Positions 1-8,316 are shown, counted from the first letter of the stretch. The stretch: 64,000 nt of DNA from Peribacillus faecalis (GCF_014712675.1 NZ_JACXSI010000004.1:1-64000); one strand, 5' to 3'. A program made the numbers and translations. Notes: generated from the letters alone by a model not told the origin.

Positions 1-4
1 AAGT

Positions 5-70
5 CCTCCTTTGGTTATTTAAGGGTCCCGTGCACTGGACACCTCGTATCATACCAAGGAGGCTTTTTTT
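5..70 (+). terminator. Terminator-like hairpin at window edge
   Basis: CCTCCTTTGGT (5-15) pairs with ACCAAGGAGG (53-62) with one bulged base, followed by seven T. The 37-nt loop is long and contains a smaller GGTCC/GGAC pairing, so this could also be the 3' end of a structured leader. The gene it serves lies outside the window. Confidence 0.45.
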
Positions 71-119
71 GTTCAAACTTCATTTTGCTTCAATACAGGA
101 ATGCTTTCTTAAGAAGCAT

Positions 120-153
120 CGGGGGACCTTTCATCACGGAAAGCCCCCTTTTT
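120..153 (+). terminator. Intrinsic terminator
   Basis: GGGGG at 121-125 pairs with CCCCC at 143-148 around an imperfect CTTTC/GGAAAG stem, ending in a T run. It separates the upstream sequence from the gene at 206. Confidence 0.55.
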
Positions 154-205
154 CAATGATGAAATCATTTAATAGCTTTGCTATAATGTGTTTGAGGTGT
201 AAAGA

Positions 206-514
206 ATGATTCGAGCAGAAGGATTTGTGGTTGTATTAGTGAAAAACGGACATTTCCAGCCAGATGATCTGTTTTTTAAAAATAAAGATTTAATAGTCAA
301 AGTCAAGAGCATAAAACAGGTATTGGACTCCCAATCCAATCCCGCTATTGAACTGACTTGCACATATAAAATCAATTTGAAGGAAAGATATTATTGCCAT
401 TCGCCAAATGATTACGTCGGTCATGTTTTTCCTGCATTAAGAAAATACATCAGCCCGATTTTGCTGACACAAGTCGTTTATATTGACAGAGCATATGATG
501 CAAAATTGACATAA
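206..514 (+). CDS. Hypothetical protein, 102 aa
   Basis: No family recognised. The start is chosen because GAGGTG lies 8 nt upstream of ATG 206 and a TATAAT box sits at about 182-187, so the transcript would have a very short leader. The protein is soluble, with no signal peptide or membrane segment, and has alternating hydrophobic stretches near the N-terminus (residues 6-12) and C-terminus, suggesting a small alpha/beta domain. Terminator-like hairpins lie on both sides, so it appears to be monocistronic. A 64-codon frame on the opposite strand overlaps it but has no ribosome site and is taken as a shadow. Confidence 0.6.
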   Translation: MIRAEGFVVVLVKNGHFQPDDLFFKNKDLIVKVKSIKQVLDSQSNPAIELTCTYKINLKERYYCHSPNDYVGHVFPALRKYISPILLTQVVYIDRAYDAKLT

Positions 515-518
515 GAAA

Positions 519-539
519 AACCGGCACCGGTCCTTTTTC
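519..539 (+). terminator. Short ACCGG-CA-CCGGT terminator
   Basis: The palindrome ACCGGCACCGGT followed by CCTTTTT sits 5 nt after the stop of the 102-aa gene. Closely related ACCGGTACCGGT or CACCGGTC-T(n) strings recur at about 21328-21346, 21617-21640 and 22394-22416, next to the repeat island. Confidence 0.6.
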
Positions 540-570
540 ATTATGAATATGCTACTTAATTAACCTTAAG

Positions 571-598
571 AATGCAGAGGCAGCGACACCTCTGCATT
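571..598 (-). terminator. Hairpin downstream of small hydrophobic ORF
   Basis: AATGCAGAGG (571-580) and CCTCTGCATT (589-598) form a perfect 10-bp stem with an 8-nt loop, just downstream of the minus-strand 26-codon ORF. The T tract is short, so termination is likely but not certain. Confidence 0.5.
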
Positions 599-610
599 TA
601 TATGTTTCAT

Positions 611-691
611 CTACAGCAATGCCGCTACAATCGGCACCAATAACAGCAACACTACAAATACAATCAGGCATTTAAAAATTATCGTTTTCAT
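611..691 (-). CDS. Small hydrophobic membrane peptide, 26 aa
   Basis: The minus strand encodes a 26-residue peptide beginning MKTIIFKCLIVFVV and ending IVAALL. It has two lysines at the N-terminus followed by one uninterrupted hydrophobic helix of about 18 residues, so it should be a single-pass membrane peptide with the N-terminus inside. A GGGGGG ribosome site lies 7 nt before the ATG and a perfect hairpin follows the stop. The length and composition resemble small regulatory membrane peptides or type I toxin-like peptides of Bacillales. No antisense antitoxin RNA could be identified, so no function is assigned. Confidence 0.5.
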   Translation of the reverse strand: MKTIIFKCLIVFVVLLLLVPIVAALL

Positions 692-803
692 TCTTATTCC
701 CCCCACTAAATAACTTTACCCTCCTTTACATTCACATTAACCATTTTTGTGGAAGGATTTTACAAGGTGATAGCGAACCTTAAATACAAAGGAGGCGCTT
801 ATT

Positions 804-1121
804 ATGTATGTAAATGAAGAATATGAGATTGTTTATCCGAAAGAATTAATTCACTTAGAGAGTGAAGGCATTTTGGTTTCTCCACAAAATAGACAATATG
901 GAGTAATTGGATTAAGAGAACAAATCGGCAGCTTCTATTTGCTTCGGATTTTTCTGATGAAGCGCGAAACATCTCAGGCACTATTTTTCATTAAAGAAGA
1001 AATGACAGCGCTTACCTTCGATGATAATGAAAGTCTTTCCGCTTTCTTTCAGCGGCTACCGGGAATGAGCGCTTTTGATTTCATGCTCTTTCAGCACGAT
1101 ATTGAACAAAGGAAAAACTAG
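804..1121 (+). CDS. Hypothetical protein, 105 aa
   Basis: ATG 804 is preceded by AAAGGAGGCG with good spacing, a strong ribosome site. The product is a soluble acidic protein of 105 residues with no recognised domain, signal peptide or membrane helix. Residues 27-52 look like alternating beta strands and the C-terminal third is helical. The stop codon lies inside the stem of the terminator that ends the convergent stress gene, so the two genes share their 3' boundary. Function unknown. Confidence 0.65.
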   Translation: MYVNEEYEIVYPKELIHLESEGILVSPQNRQYGVIGLREQIGSFYLLRIFLMKRETSQALFFIKEEMTALTFDDNESLSAFFQRLPGMSAFDFMLFQHDIEQRKN

Positions 1122-1137
1122 CCGTTATGAAGCTAGT
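1112..1137 (-). terminator. Terminator of the YflT-like gene
   Basis: On the minus strand ACTAGC, a 9-nt loop and GCTAGT are followed by five T. The stem overlaps the stop codon of the convergent gene ending at 1121. Confidence 0.6.
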
Positions 1138-1145
1138 CTTCACCA

Positions 1146-1580
1146 TTACAAGCCTTTCGTATTAATTCTGAATACCGCATCCTCGTAACTGGAATCATCA
1201 TCCCATGAACTGTCATTTAAGTGTGCATCAAAGTTTTGGATTTTTTTTGGAGAGATAAACAAATAGATCTTCCCTTTTCTTAGTTGCTCATAATAATTTT
1301 CTTTTTCTTCCTGTGTCAAACCAAACATATCTTCAGATCCAACGATACCTTCAATTTCTGGTTTATGATGCCCGATTACTCGTCTCATTGTTTGCAGAAA
1401 GCTATTGCGGTCTTCAAGAGTCGAAAAGTGCACTTTCTCTTTTTTCTCAAAATAAAGATCATCTCTCGTATCTGCCAGCAATTGAATGTCTTTGCTTTTA
1501 TAGCCCTGATCCTCAAGACTATGAATCTCGCGCAACACTTCCGTATGATTGTCATATGGACCATATAGTTCGCCAAACAT
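1146..1580 (-). CDS. General stress protein, YflT (17M-like) family
   Basis: The N-terminal 45 residues (YGPYDNHTEVLREIHSLEDQ onward, then GY..KDIQLLAD) fit the heat-induced stress protein YflT domain of Bacillus. The remainder is an acidic, helical tail ending in a DDDSS-rich segment, which makes this form longer than the domain alone at 144 aa. No enzymatic motif is visible and the molecular function of the family is unknown. A GGAGGTGA ribosome site precedes the ATG. The gene is preceded by a sigma-B-like promoter at 1611-1636, which agrees with membership of the general stress regulon. It is monocistronic, with its own terminator. Confidence 0.8.
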   Translation of the reverse strand: MFGELYGPYDNHTEVLREIHSLEDQGYKSKDIQLLADTRDDLYFEKKEKVHFSTLEDRNSFLQTMRRVIGHHKPEIEGIVGSEDMFGLTQEEKENYYEQLRKGKIYLFISPKKIQNFDAHLNDSSWDDDSSYEDAVFRINTKGL

Positions 1581-1610
1581 AACGTCACCTCCAGTTTTAT
1601 GTATGAAACT

Positions 1611-1636
1611 ATTCCCTTTTTAAAAGGAAAGAAAAC
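1611..1636 (-). promoter_or_regulatory. Sigma-B-type promoter
   Basis: Minus strand GTTTTC (-35), a spacer of exactly 14 nt, and GGGAAT (-10), compared with the sigma-B consensus GTTTAA-N12-15-GGGTAT. It lies 30 nt upstream of the start codon of the YflT-like stress gene. Confidence 0.65.
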
Positions 1637-1779
1637 ATTACTAAATCGCATATCCAACTTTTGTTTATGAGACAAGATCTGTGTTGAAGGCTTCCCCATT
1701 TAACAAATATTTCATTTCTCACAATTTGCCCACATTTTATAGTACGATATATATATAACATCCAGAAAGGAACTATATT

Positions 1780-2601
1780 ATGTCATATAAAATGATTGTG
1801 CTAGATTTAGATGATACGTTACTGCGTGATGACCATACAATATCTGACCGAACGAAAGATGCACTTATGAGAGCTCAGGAACAAGGCGTAAAAGTTGTGC
1901 TCGCATCAGGTCGCCCTACTTCTGCAATGAAACATATCGCCGAAGAGCTGGAATTAGCGAAATACGGAAGCTTCATTTTGTCATTTAACGGTAGTCAAAT
2001 TATTGATTGGCAAGATAAACAAAGAGTATTCAGTAAAACATTAAGCCCGGAAGCAGTTCATAAACTTTATGATATTAGTCGTCGTGAAGGTGTGAGCATT
2101 CATACCTATATTGGAGATGACATCGTGACAGAGGATGACAGCATGTATACTGCCGAAGAATCTGCCATTACAGGAATTCCTGTAAAATTTGTCGATTCCT
2201 TCAAGAAAGCGGTTACTGAACCGGTCGTGAAATGCTTAATGCTTCACGATCCTGAAATATTGAAAGTAGTCGAGGCTAAGCTGCAAGCCGAATTAGAAGA
2301 TGAGTTCAGTGTAATGCGCTCTAAGCCTTACTTCCTTGAATTTATGCAAAAAGGCATTACAAAAGGCACTAGCTTAAATCATTTAATCCAAATTCTCGGT
2401 ATTGAGCGTGAGGAAGTCATTGCTATGGGAGACAGCTACAATGATCTTGAAATGATACAGTTTGCCGGCCTTGGTGTCGCAATGGGCAACGCAAATGATG
2501 ACATTAAAGCAGCTGCTGACTATGTGACAGATACAAATATGAATGACGGCGTTGCAAAAGTTGTAGAAGAATTCATTTTAAATGAGCTGGTAACAGCGTA
2601 A
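1780..2601 (+). CDS. Cof-type HAD-IIB phosphatase
   Basis: A haloacid dehalogenase superfamily phosphatase of 273 aa with all four motifs visible: DLDDTLL at residues 9-15 (nucleophile Asp), LASGRPTSA near residue 47 (motif II), a Lys in KGITKGTSL near 200 (motif III) and MGDSYNDLEMI near 220 (motif IV Asp pair). Length and cap position match the Cof/YidA type IIB group, which dephosphorylates sugar phosphates and other small phosphorylated metabolites in the cytoplasm; the exact substrate cannot be read from sequence. AGAAAGGA precedes the ATG. It is followed by a strong terminator and forms a single-gene unit. Confidence 0.85.
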   Translation: MSYKMIVLDLDDTLLRDDHTISDRTKDALMRAQEQGVKVVLASGRPTSAMKHIAEELELAKYGSFILSFNGSQIIDWQDKQRVFSKTLSPEAVHKLYDISRREGVSIHTYIGDDIVTEDDSMYTAEESAITGIPVKFVDSFKKAVTEPVVKCLMLHDPEILKVVEAKLQAELEDEFSVMRSKPYFLEFMQKGITKGTSLNHLIQILGIEREEVIAMGDSYNDLEMIQFAGLGVAMGNANDDIKAAADYVTDTNMNDGVAKVVEEFILNELVTA

Positions 2602-2605
2602 CAAA

Positions 2606-2640
2606 GCATCCGCGCTATTAAGTTAGCGCGGATGTTTTTT
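2606..2640 (+). terminator. Strong intrinsic terminator
   Basis: CATCCGCGCTA and TAGCGCGGATG form a perfect 11-bp stem with a 6-nt loop, followed by six T, directly after the HAD phosphatase gene. Confidence 0.9.
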
Positions 2641-2704
2641 CTTTTCTTTTCAGTCAAAAATCGTCTATTATGAAAGTTGTGGCAACCTTAAAGGAGGATT
2701 ATAC

Positions 2705-3460
2705 ATGAAAAATGAAAAATATTTTTCCGAGACAATTAAAGTGATGCAAAATCATAGTTCTGTCCGTCATTATAAAGATGAGCTGATTCCCGATGAGCAT
2801 TTTGATGCGATCATTAAAGCAGCTCAAGGGGCAGCATCATCAAACTTCGTTCAAGCTTATACGATCATTAACGTGACAGACCGAAACTTAAGAGAGCAAA
2901 TCATTGAGCATGCAAGCAACAAGCCACAAATTTCGCAATGCTCGCATTTCCTCGTTTTCTGCGCGGATTTCAAACGTCTGCAGCTGGCAGGCAAAATGCA
3001 AGGAGTCGATATAGAAGCAGACAATGTCGAAAGTCTGCTTGTTACAACAGTTGATGCTTCATTAGCGGCACAAAATGCCATCACATCCGCAGAGTCATTA
3101 GGATACGGCGGCTGTTACATCGGCGGCATCCGCAACAATCCGGCAGCAATCAGCGAGCTGTTGAACTTGCCAGAACTTGTATTTCCATTATTCGGATTGA
3201 CACTTGGTGTACCGGCTCGTAATAACGATGTAAAACCTCGTCTTCCAGAAAAAGCAATTTTACACGAAAATACATATAACGCTGAGCAATATGAAGAAAT
3301 CATCAGTGAATACGATGATACGATGCAGCAATATTACAGCGCAAGATCGTCCAATATGAAGGATTCTAACTGGTCGAAAACGATGGCAGCCTTCCTGGCG
3401 CAGAAAAAACGCGAGCATATGAAGGCGTTTCTTGAAAGTAAAGGATTTAACAAGAAGTAA
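2705..3460 (+). CDS. Oxygen-insensitive NAD(P)H nitroreductase (NfsA/NfrA family)
   Basis: A flavin (FMN) reductase of the NfsA/FRP group, 251 aa. The N-terminal HSSVRHYKDELIPDE segment is the typical FMN-phosphate binding start. AAQGAASSNFVQAYT follows near residue 40 and GYGGCYIGGIRNNP near residue 135. The C-terminal extension with the SNMKDSNWSKTMA segment is characteristic of NfsA-type enzymes. It probably reduces nitro compounds, quinones or flavins in the cytoplasm with NADPH. The start has AAAGGAGGA upstream. It stands alone between two terminators. Confidence 0.88.
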   Translation: MKNEKYFSETIKVMQNHSSVRHYKDELIPDEHFDAIIKAAQGAASSNFVQAYTIINVTDRNLREQIIEHASNKPQISQCSHFLVFCADFKRLQLAGKMQGVDIEADNVESLLVTTVDASLAAQNAITSAESLGYGGCYIGGIRNNPAAISELLNLPELVFPLFGLTLGVPARNNDVKPRLPEKAILHENTYNAEQYEEIISEYDDTMQQYYSARSSNMKDSNWSKTMAAFLAQKKREHMKAFLESKGFNKK

Positions 3461-3467
3461 TTATTTT

Positions 3468-3494
3468 GGATTGAGATTTTCTCAATCCTTTTTA
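3468..3494 (+). terminator. Terminator after nitroreductase
   Basis: GGATTGAGA, a 3-nt loop and TCTCAATCC, then five T. Confidence 0.85.
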
Positions 3495-3499
3495 TATGT

Positions 3500-3526
3500 A
3501 AAAAACCCGGCATAAACATATGCCGG
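3500..3526 (-). terminator. Terminator of the M14 carboxypeptidase gene
   Basis: On the minus strand CCGGCAT, a 6-nt loop and ATGCCGG are followed by six T, 14 nt downstream of the stop codon. Confidence 0.85.
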
Positions 3527-3540
3527 ACACCACGTTATTC

Positions 3541-5916
3541 TTATTTAGTAAAAATAGCATTGGAAAGCAAACGGAATAAGTAATCTGTGTGATCACGAAA
3601 CCCTGCTTCCAATCCCACCAGTGTCACATCCTTCGATTTTTCCTTGACAATAACAGGTTGTCCTTGTGCAGCCGCATTATTTCTCCAATGTCCGGCAATA
3701 AAGAAGTCCGGTGCATTGTCAATGGAAGCTGCCACTTCATCATCTGTTAAGCCGGCATACCAAACCGGATGGTAAACGAAGCCTACATCATCTTCACTGT
3801 ACCCTGCAGTAAGGCCTTCTCCTTTATAATCAACCTTCACGATGCCATTGCTGTTGCTGCCGGCTGTGCGAATTTCATTGTCGGTAAGTCCTAATGTTCT
3901 TGTTGCTCTTGAAGCTCCGGCCCCTACTGCAATGTATTTTCCTCCGTTTTGAATGAATGTTTCCAAATTAGTTTTGAATTGCCCGTATTGCGCCGAATTT
4001 TGGAAGCCAAATTCTCTATTTGCTGCATTAAGATTTGTAGCAATCAGACTTTCCGTACCGCTATAAATAAATGCATCAAAATCATTCAATCCATTTGTCG
4101 CTACTTCCACTGGAGTTACTTCTGTAACATTAAAACCGAGTCTTTCCAATGCCAATTTTGTTCCGGCATGTGATTGCACTTTGCCCATTCCTCCGTCCTT
4201 AAGAATCGCAACCTTCATGCTGTCAATTTTAACGGCATCCGAAGGGATTGAGGCTGAAGCGATTTTTAAACCGGAAGCTTTCACGGAAACAGATACTTTG
4301 TTGGCCGGAGCTTCCGCGTAAAAATTACCTAGAGTATCACGTTTTATTGTGACTCCACTTTCCAGCAATTGATTAACGAGCTTAACTGCTTTAACAGAAC
4401 TGTTCGGAATCAGGAATGGTCCCTTGCCTGATAGAGTACCTTGAGTTTCCGCTTTATTCACTTTAGCTGTAACTGCTTTCACCTGTTCATAAACCGGGTC
4501 AGCTGTAAAACCCCATAATTCAGGAAGGCTCCATGCGGAAATATCATACATGGAAGCAACATCATTCGAGATATCTTCGCCGTCCCAGAGCATCGTATTG
4601 GCAAGCCCTGCTTTTGCCTGATCCATTTTTACAATATATGTCCCTTTCTCGTATGTTTTGCCTGCCGCATTAAATGATTTGGAGGCGCGGACAACTTCAA
4701 TATCATTTTTCATTAAGTGATTAACTGCTTTTTCTGTAACTGTTGGGTCTTTTTCATCGACAGGCAAAATATAAGCGTTCGGGAAATGCCCCTCTGCATG
4801 AGTCGGATGGTCAAAGGTAATGCCACGCTTGAAGATTTCTATTTGGTCGGCGATCATCTCTTGCTTATTTTCAGTGGCAAATTTCAAAGCCCCCATAACA
4901 GCATTGTACATCCACCGAACCCCGTCTTCATCATTGGTAGGTGCTTCAAGCGTGTGCCCGTATGCTCCATGATACATCGCATACATCGGGGTGAAAATTG
5001 GCGGATAGTCATCCCAACCTTCTGCGTCATCCCGTTGCGGAATATAGGTGCCTTTCATCGATTGATAAATTCCGCCGTTGAACGAATCTTTATCACTCAT
5101 AATTTCTGCTTCCATTGCTTCTGCCTGGTCATATGCCCATTTATTGTATAAATCGTATTCATAGTTCGGATTATGAGGCGGTGTACAAGGTTCAATCAGT
5201 CCCTGCAAGTTCGGGCCATAATTTCTGACATAGCCATGCGTGTCCAATAAAACCATCGGATTCCACTCTGTCAACAAGTCAACCATTTGCTCTGTCTCAG
5301 GCTGAGATTGCGTAATAAAATCCCTATTCAAATCGACTCCTTCACCGTTAAAACGAGTGGCATCAATGCGGCCGTCCGGATTTTGAACGACATTGAAGAT
5401 TAAAATATTATTTGCCAAGATTTCCTTCGTTTCTTCATCATTCTGTGTGGCAAACCGCTCAATTAATTGCATCAATGCGTCTGTTCCGACGAATTCAGTA
5501 CCGTGTATGGAGCCGTTAATCATAATGGGAACTTTAAAGTCCGGGTTTTCTGCTACCCAGTCACTAGCCTTTTGCGGGTTTTTAAACATTTGTTTACGCA
5601 GAGCCTGGTATTTTCCAAACTTGCCGTTTGCCTGAGGATCGGCAATTGTCACAACGTAAAGAGGGTAACCTTGGGAAGATGTGCCAGTGACTTCTACCTT
5701 AACGCGGTTTGATTTTTTGTTGATTTCATCCAGCTTTTTGCCGATTTGCGAGAACTTCATAAAATCATAGTTTTCACTGTTAAATAAACTATGATCTTTT
5801 TCGATTGCCGGATTCACATCGACCCATTTTACCGGTCCGGCAAACACCGTACTGATCGGAACAGCCGTTAACATTCCTGCAACGACCATACCGGATAATA
5901 ATTTCTTCTTTTTCAA
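3541..5916 (-). CDS. Secreted zinc carboxypeptidase, M14 family
   Basis: A 791-aa exported protein. Residues 1-26 form a signal peptide (KKKK, a hydrophobic core, then a VFA cleavage-like site). The peptidase domain has the M14 zinc ligands in HGTE (His138, Glu141) and His227 (LDTHG), substrate-binding Asn197-Arg198 in the DLNRDF segment, the NPDGR motif at 179-183 and a candidate catalytic Glu324 (HTLEAP). The C-terminal half (about 480-790) lacks the catalytic motifs and includes an AILKDGGMG...GFNVTEV region resembling a glutamine-amidotransferase-like fold, so it is probably an accessory domain. It starts with TTG, preceded by GGGGGTG. It should degrade peptides outside the cell. Monocistronic. 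Confidence 0.87.
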   Translation of the reverse strand: MKKKKLLSGMVVAGMLTAVPISTVFAGPVKWVDVNPAIEKDHSLFNSENYDFMKFSQIGKKLDEINKKSNRVKVEVTGTSSQGYPLYVVTIADPQANGKFGKYQALRKQMFKNPQKASDWVAENPDFKVPIMINGSIHGTEFVGTDALMQLIERFATQNDEETKEILANNILIFNVVQNPDGRIDATRFNGEGVDLNRDFITQSQPETEQMVDLLTEWNPMVLLDTHGYVRNYGPNLQGLIEPCTPPHNPNYEYDLYNKWAYDQAEAMEAEIMSDKDSFNGGIYQSMKGTYIPQRDDAEGWDDYPPIFTPMYAMYHGAYGHTLEAPTNDEDGVRWMYNAVMGALKFATENKQEMIADQIEIFKRGITFDHPTHAEGHFPNAYILPVDEKDPTVTEKAVNHLMKNDIEVVRASKSFNAAGKTYEKGTYIVKMDQAKAGLANTMLWDGEDISNDVASMYDISAWSLPELWGFTADPVYEQVKAVTAKVNKAETQGTLSGKGPFLIPNSSVKAVKLVNQLLESGVTIKRDTLGNFYAEAPANKVSVSVKASGLKIASASIPSDAVKIDSMKVAILKDGGMGKVQSHAGTKLALERLGFNVTEVTPVEVATNGLNDFDAFIYSGTESLIATNLNAANREFGFQNSAQYGQFKTNLETFIQNGGKYIAVGAGASRATRTLGLTDNEIRTAGSNSNGIVKVDYKGEGLTAGYSEDDVGFVYHPVWYAGLTDDEVAASIDNAPDFFIAGHWRNNAAAQGQPVIVKEKSKDVTLVGLEAGFRDHTDYLFRLLSNAIFTK

Positions 5917-6290
5917 ACAAACACCCCCGACTATTGATAGATAGACTTCATGCTGATAATTTTAACTACATTACATTTTTTTACAATAGCCCTATTAAGC
6001 TAAATCTATTATATGGAGGCTAGGTGAATATTATTATTATGTTGATTTTGCTTCTCCATAAACATTAATTGGTATCGCCTATAATTTTTATAATCCTGTA
6101 TTTATTCCTTTAATAGCTACCGCTTTCCTCATTTGAAAGTATATCCGCAATGCTTCTTCTATTTTGACAGAGTTATAAAAAATGACCTTGAATAAAAATT
6201 CAAAATACCAATGGAAGATTATTATTTATATTCTTTTCATTATTCAACCAACGAAACCCCTAAAAAAAAGTAGCTACAATCATTTAGCAA

Positions 6291-6327
6291 GAAAGAGAAA
6301 GCTCTCCAGCTTTCTCTTTCCCTTTTT
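6291..6327 (+). terminator. Perfect 13-bp hairpin with T run
   Basis: GAAAGAGAAAGCT (6291-6303), a 4-nt loop and AGCTTTCTCTTTC (6308-6320), followed on the plus strand by CCTTTTT. No gene immediately upstream on the plus strand explains it. On the minus strand it lies right after the stop of a possible 33-aa ORF. Confidence 0.55.
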
Positions 6328-6427
6328 AAACATTGCGGATATTACCGATTCCGTTTCCATTATTTTTTGACAGTATTAAAACTAAAATACTGATAACGCC
6401 TGTTGCTGCAGCAATAACCAAAACCAT
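6326..6427 (-). CDS. Possible small membrane peptide, 33 aa
   Basis: The minus-strand frame encodes MVLVIAAATG, then VISILVLILS, then a short polar tail (KNNGNGIGNIRNV). It has one hydrophobic helix and a polar C-terminus, and a perfect hairpin follows the stop. No good ribosome site precedes the ATG, and the protein-like composition continues upstream in the same frame, so it may be the remnant of a slightly longer gene. Low confidence. Confidence 0.25.
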   Translation of the reverse strand: MVLVIAAATGVISILVLILSKNNGNGIGNIRNV

Positions 6428-6557
6428 TTGCAGGGGTACAGACGAAATTTGCCAGATACTGAAACACGAATCTCTTGCTTATACTCATGATTTGCAGAAA
6501 ATAACTGTAACTTGCAGGAATTTTTATGAGGCTGTTAAGAAAATTATTCATAAATAA

Positions 6558-6597
6558 AATAAGAGGTCCAAACCATATAAGATTCGGACCTCTTATT
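6558..6597 (-). terminator. Terminator of the transaldolase gene
   Basis: A perfect 12-bp inverted repeat, AATAAGAGGTCC / GGACCTCTTATT, with a 16-nt loop. The minus strand continues with a T-rich tail. Confidence 0.85.
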
Positions 6598-6654
6598 GCT
6601 CCCTACTTTAATTTATGTACTCTTTAATGAATATCTTAATAAACACTTGCCGAC

Positions 6655-7299
6655 TTATTTTTTTGCTCCATTCCAATCTGCAAGGAATTTTTCAATACCT
6701 GCATCTGTTAATGGATGTTTCAATAATTGTTTAATGACATTTGCCGGAACTGTTGCAATATCTGCACCTCTAATTGCCGCTTCTGTTACATGAATCGGAT
6801 TACGTATTGATGCAGCAATGATTTGTGTTTCGATACCGTGAACATCAAAGATTGTGGCAATATCCTCAATTAGCTGCAATCCGTTCTGGCCGATATCATC
6901 TAAACGCCCCAAGAACGGTGATACATATGTTGCGCCGGCGCGAGCAGCAAGCAATGCTTGCGGTGGTGAGAACACCAACGTAACGTTCGTTTTAATGCCA
7001 AGTTTTTTAAATTCATGAGCAGCTGTTAAGCCATCAGCTGTCATCGGCAATTTAATGACTACGTTTGGTGCGATTTTAGCCAATTCTTTCCCTTCTTCAA
7101 TCATTTTGTCCGCTTCAAGGCTGATTACCTCAGCACTTACCGGCCCCGATACAACCTCGCAAATTTCTTTAATGCGTGTATGAAAATCGACACCTTCTTT
7201 CACCACTAAAGTCGGATTGGTCGTAACACCTGCAAGTACACCCATTTTATTGATTTCTTTAATATCCGCTATGTTTGCTGTATCGATAAAAAATTTCAT
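6655..7299 (-). CDS. tal: Transaldolase, small FSA/TalC-type
   Basis: A 214-aa class I aldolase of the pentose phosphate pathway, transferring a dihydroxyacetone unit between sugar phosphates. [13 protein letters not shown] is the family's invariant N-terminus, GVTTNPTL follows at 24-31, and the Schiff-base lysine is Lys83 in VVIKLPMT. Length matches the short transaldolase / fructose-6-phosphate aldolase-like subfamily (about 215 aa), not the 315-aa form. The frame is open 15 codons further upstream, but ATG 7299 has TAAAGGAGAAAG before it and begins at the conserved N-terminus, so it is the true start. A cre-like site lies 57-70 nt upstream, pointing to CcpA control. Confidence 0.92.
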   Translation of the reverse strand: MKFFIDTANIADIKEINKMGVLAGVTTNPTLVVKEGVDFHTRIKEICEVVSGPVSAEVISLEADKMIEEGKELAKIAPNVVIKLPMTADGLTAAHEFKKLGIKTNVTLVFSPPQALLAARAGATYVSPFLGRLDDIGQNGLQLIEDIATIFDVHGIETQIIAASIRNPIHVTEAAIRGADIATVPANVIKQLLKHPLTDAGIEKFLADWNGAKK

Positions 7300-7355
7300 T
7301 GTTCTTTCTCCTTTATGTATGTATTTGGGGTTTGGCGGAATCACTACTCAATTCA

Positions 7356-7369
7356 TTAAAGCGCTTACA
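7356..7369 (-). promoter_or_regulatory. cre-like site (CcpA) upstream of transaldolase
   Basis: TTAAAGCGCTTACA matches the cre consensus TGWAANCGNTNWCA at all but the second position. Its position upstream of the transaldolase start is suitable for catabolite control. Confidence 0.5.
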
Positions 7370-7467
7370 TTTTTGCTATAACATTAGTATACAACTTGAA
7401 AAGAAAGAGTAATAGGACATATGTCATTGAACTTCATTTAATAAAATGGTATATTAATATAATTTAC

Positions 7468-7498
7468 AAAAAGCAACCGCATACGGCAGTTGCTTTTG
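7468..7498 (-). terminator. Terminator after enoyl-CoA hydratase
   Basis: AAAGCAAC and GTTGCTTT form an 8-bp stem around a GC-rich loop with an A run on the plus strand, giving a T run on the minus strand just after the stop at 7504. Confidence 0.7.
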
Positions 7499-7503
7499 AT
7501 TTA

Positions 7504-8316
7504 TCAGCGGAAAGATGGCTTTCTTTTTTCTACAAGCGCATTAACACCTTCCTGGTAATCTTCCAGTTCAGTGAGAATTCCCATTGATGATGAAATCATA
7601 TCCAGTGAAGTGCGCAGGTTCATTTCTAACCCTTGATAAACGGCCCTTTTTGTAAAGCGAAGCACTTGCTGGGGCGCATTGGCCAGTTTCTCCACATAAG
7701 TCTCTACAAAAGCAGTCAGTTCATCCTCGTGAACGACATGTGTAACGAGTCCGAGCTCCTTTGCCTGATACGCTGTCAAAACCTCGCCCATCCATAGCAG
7801 TTCAAGCGCCTTATCGATACCTGCAAGCCTTGGCAAAAAGTATGCACCGCCATCTCCCGGAACAATTCCTGCCTTTACATAGCTCTCGGCAATTTTCGTA
7901 TCAGCTGCTGCAATACGAATATCACAAGCCAGTGTAATATCAAAGCCGGCTCCGAACGCAAATCCGTGGAGAACAGCAATGACCGGTATATCGATCTCCT
8001 GTAAAAGAAGCGGAACGCGCTGCACTTTTTTCCAAAGTGAATTTTTTCTTGCCAACGCAGTGGATGTGTAGTCGCTCGACCCGTCGCTCTTTATGAAACC
8101 TTCACCATTTGCCATTGATTTAATATCACCTCCCGAACAGAAGCCGCGGCCATTGCCGGAAACGACGAGCACACGAATATCATCCGAATCGCGCACCGTT
8201 TCAAGTGCATCAATCCACGATTCAATCATCTCCTCACTGAACGCATTCAAACTTTCCGGGCGATTCAGCACTATTCTTGCAATATTGTTTTCTACCGAAA
8301 AAAGTAAATCTCTCAT
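7504..8316 (-). CDS. Enoyl-CoA hydratase/isomerase family protein
   Basis: A crotonase-fold protein of 270 aa acting on acyl-CoA thioesters in the cytoplasm. IARIVLNRPESLNAFS opens the fold, the first oxyanion-hole segment is SGNGRGFCSGGDI near residues 54-66, and the second is LHGFAFGAGFDITLACD near 116-132. A Glu in the family position (AESYVKAGIVPGDGG) suggests hydratase or isomerase activity. The ATG directly follows the TAG that ends the disrupted acyl-CoA dehydrogenase, so the genes formed one beta-oxidation-like operon. The hydratase looks intact while its partner is not. The substrate is unknown. Confidence 0.88.
   Translation of the reverse strand: MRDLLFSVENNIARIVLNRPESLNAFSEEMIESWIDALETVRDSDDIRVLVVSGNGRGFCSGGDIKSMANGEGFIKSDGSSDYTSTALARKNSLWKKVQRVPLLLQEIDIPVIAVLHGFAFGAGFDITLACDIRIAAADTKIAESYVKAGIVPGDGGAYFLPRLAGIDKALELLWMGEVLTAYQAKELGLVTHVVHEDELTAFVETYVEKLANAPQQVLRFTKRAVYQGLEMNLRTSLDMISSSMGILTELEDYQEGVNALVEKRKPSFR

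Larger units (their letters stand above)
5917..6557. other. Long AT-rich intergenic region
   Basis: About 640 nt with no convincing large gene. It holds a perfect 13-bp inverted repeat (6291-6320) and a possible 33-codon membrane peptide on the minus strand (6326-6427), listed separately. Several short frames on both strands lack ribosome sites and protein-like composition. Confidence 0.5.

Noticed and set aside
181-375. 64-codon frame opposite the first small gene
   Set aside because: It lacks a ribosome site, while the plus-strand gene has a ribosome site and a promoter-like box.
1284-1699. Three frames of 89-104 codons antisense or out of frame to the YflT-like gene
   Set aside because: They are shadows of the stress gene, which has its own ribosome site, promoter and terminator.
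6163-6196. Possible sigma-A promoter TTGACA in the long intergenic region
   Set aside because: The only -10-like hexamer lies 20 nt away and no gene with a ribosome site follows.
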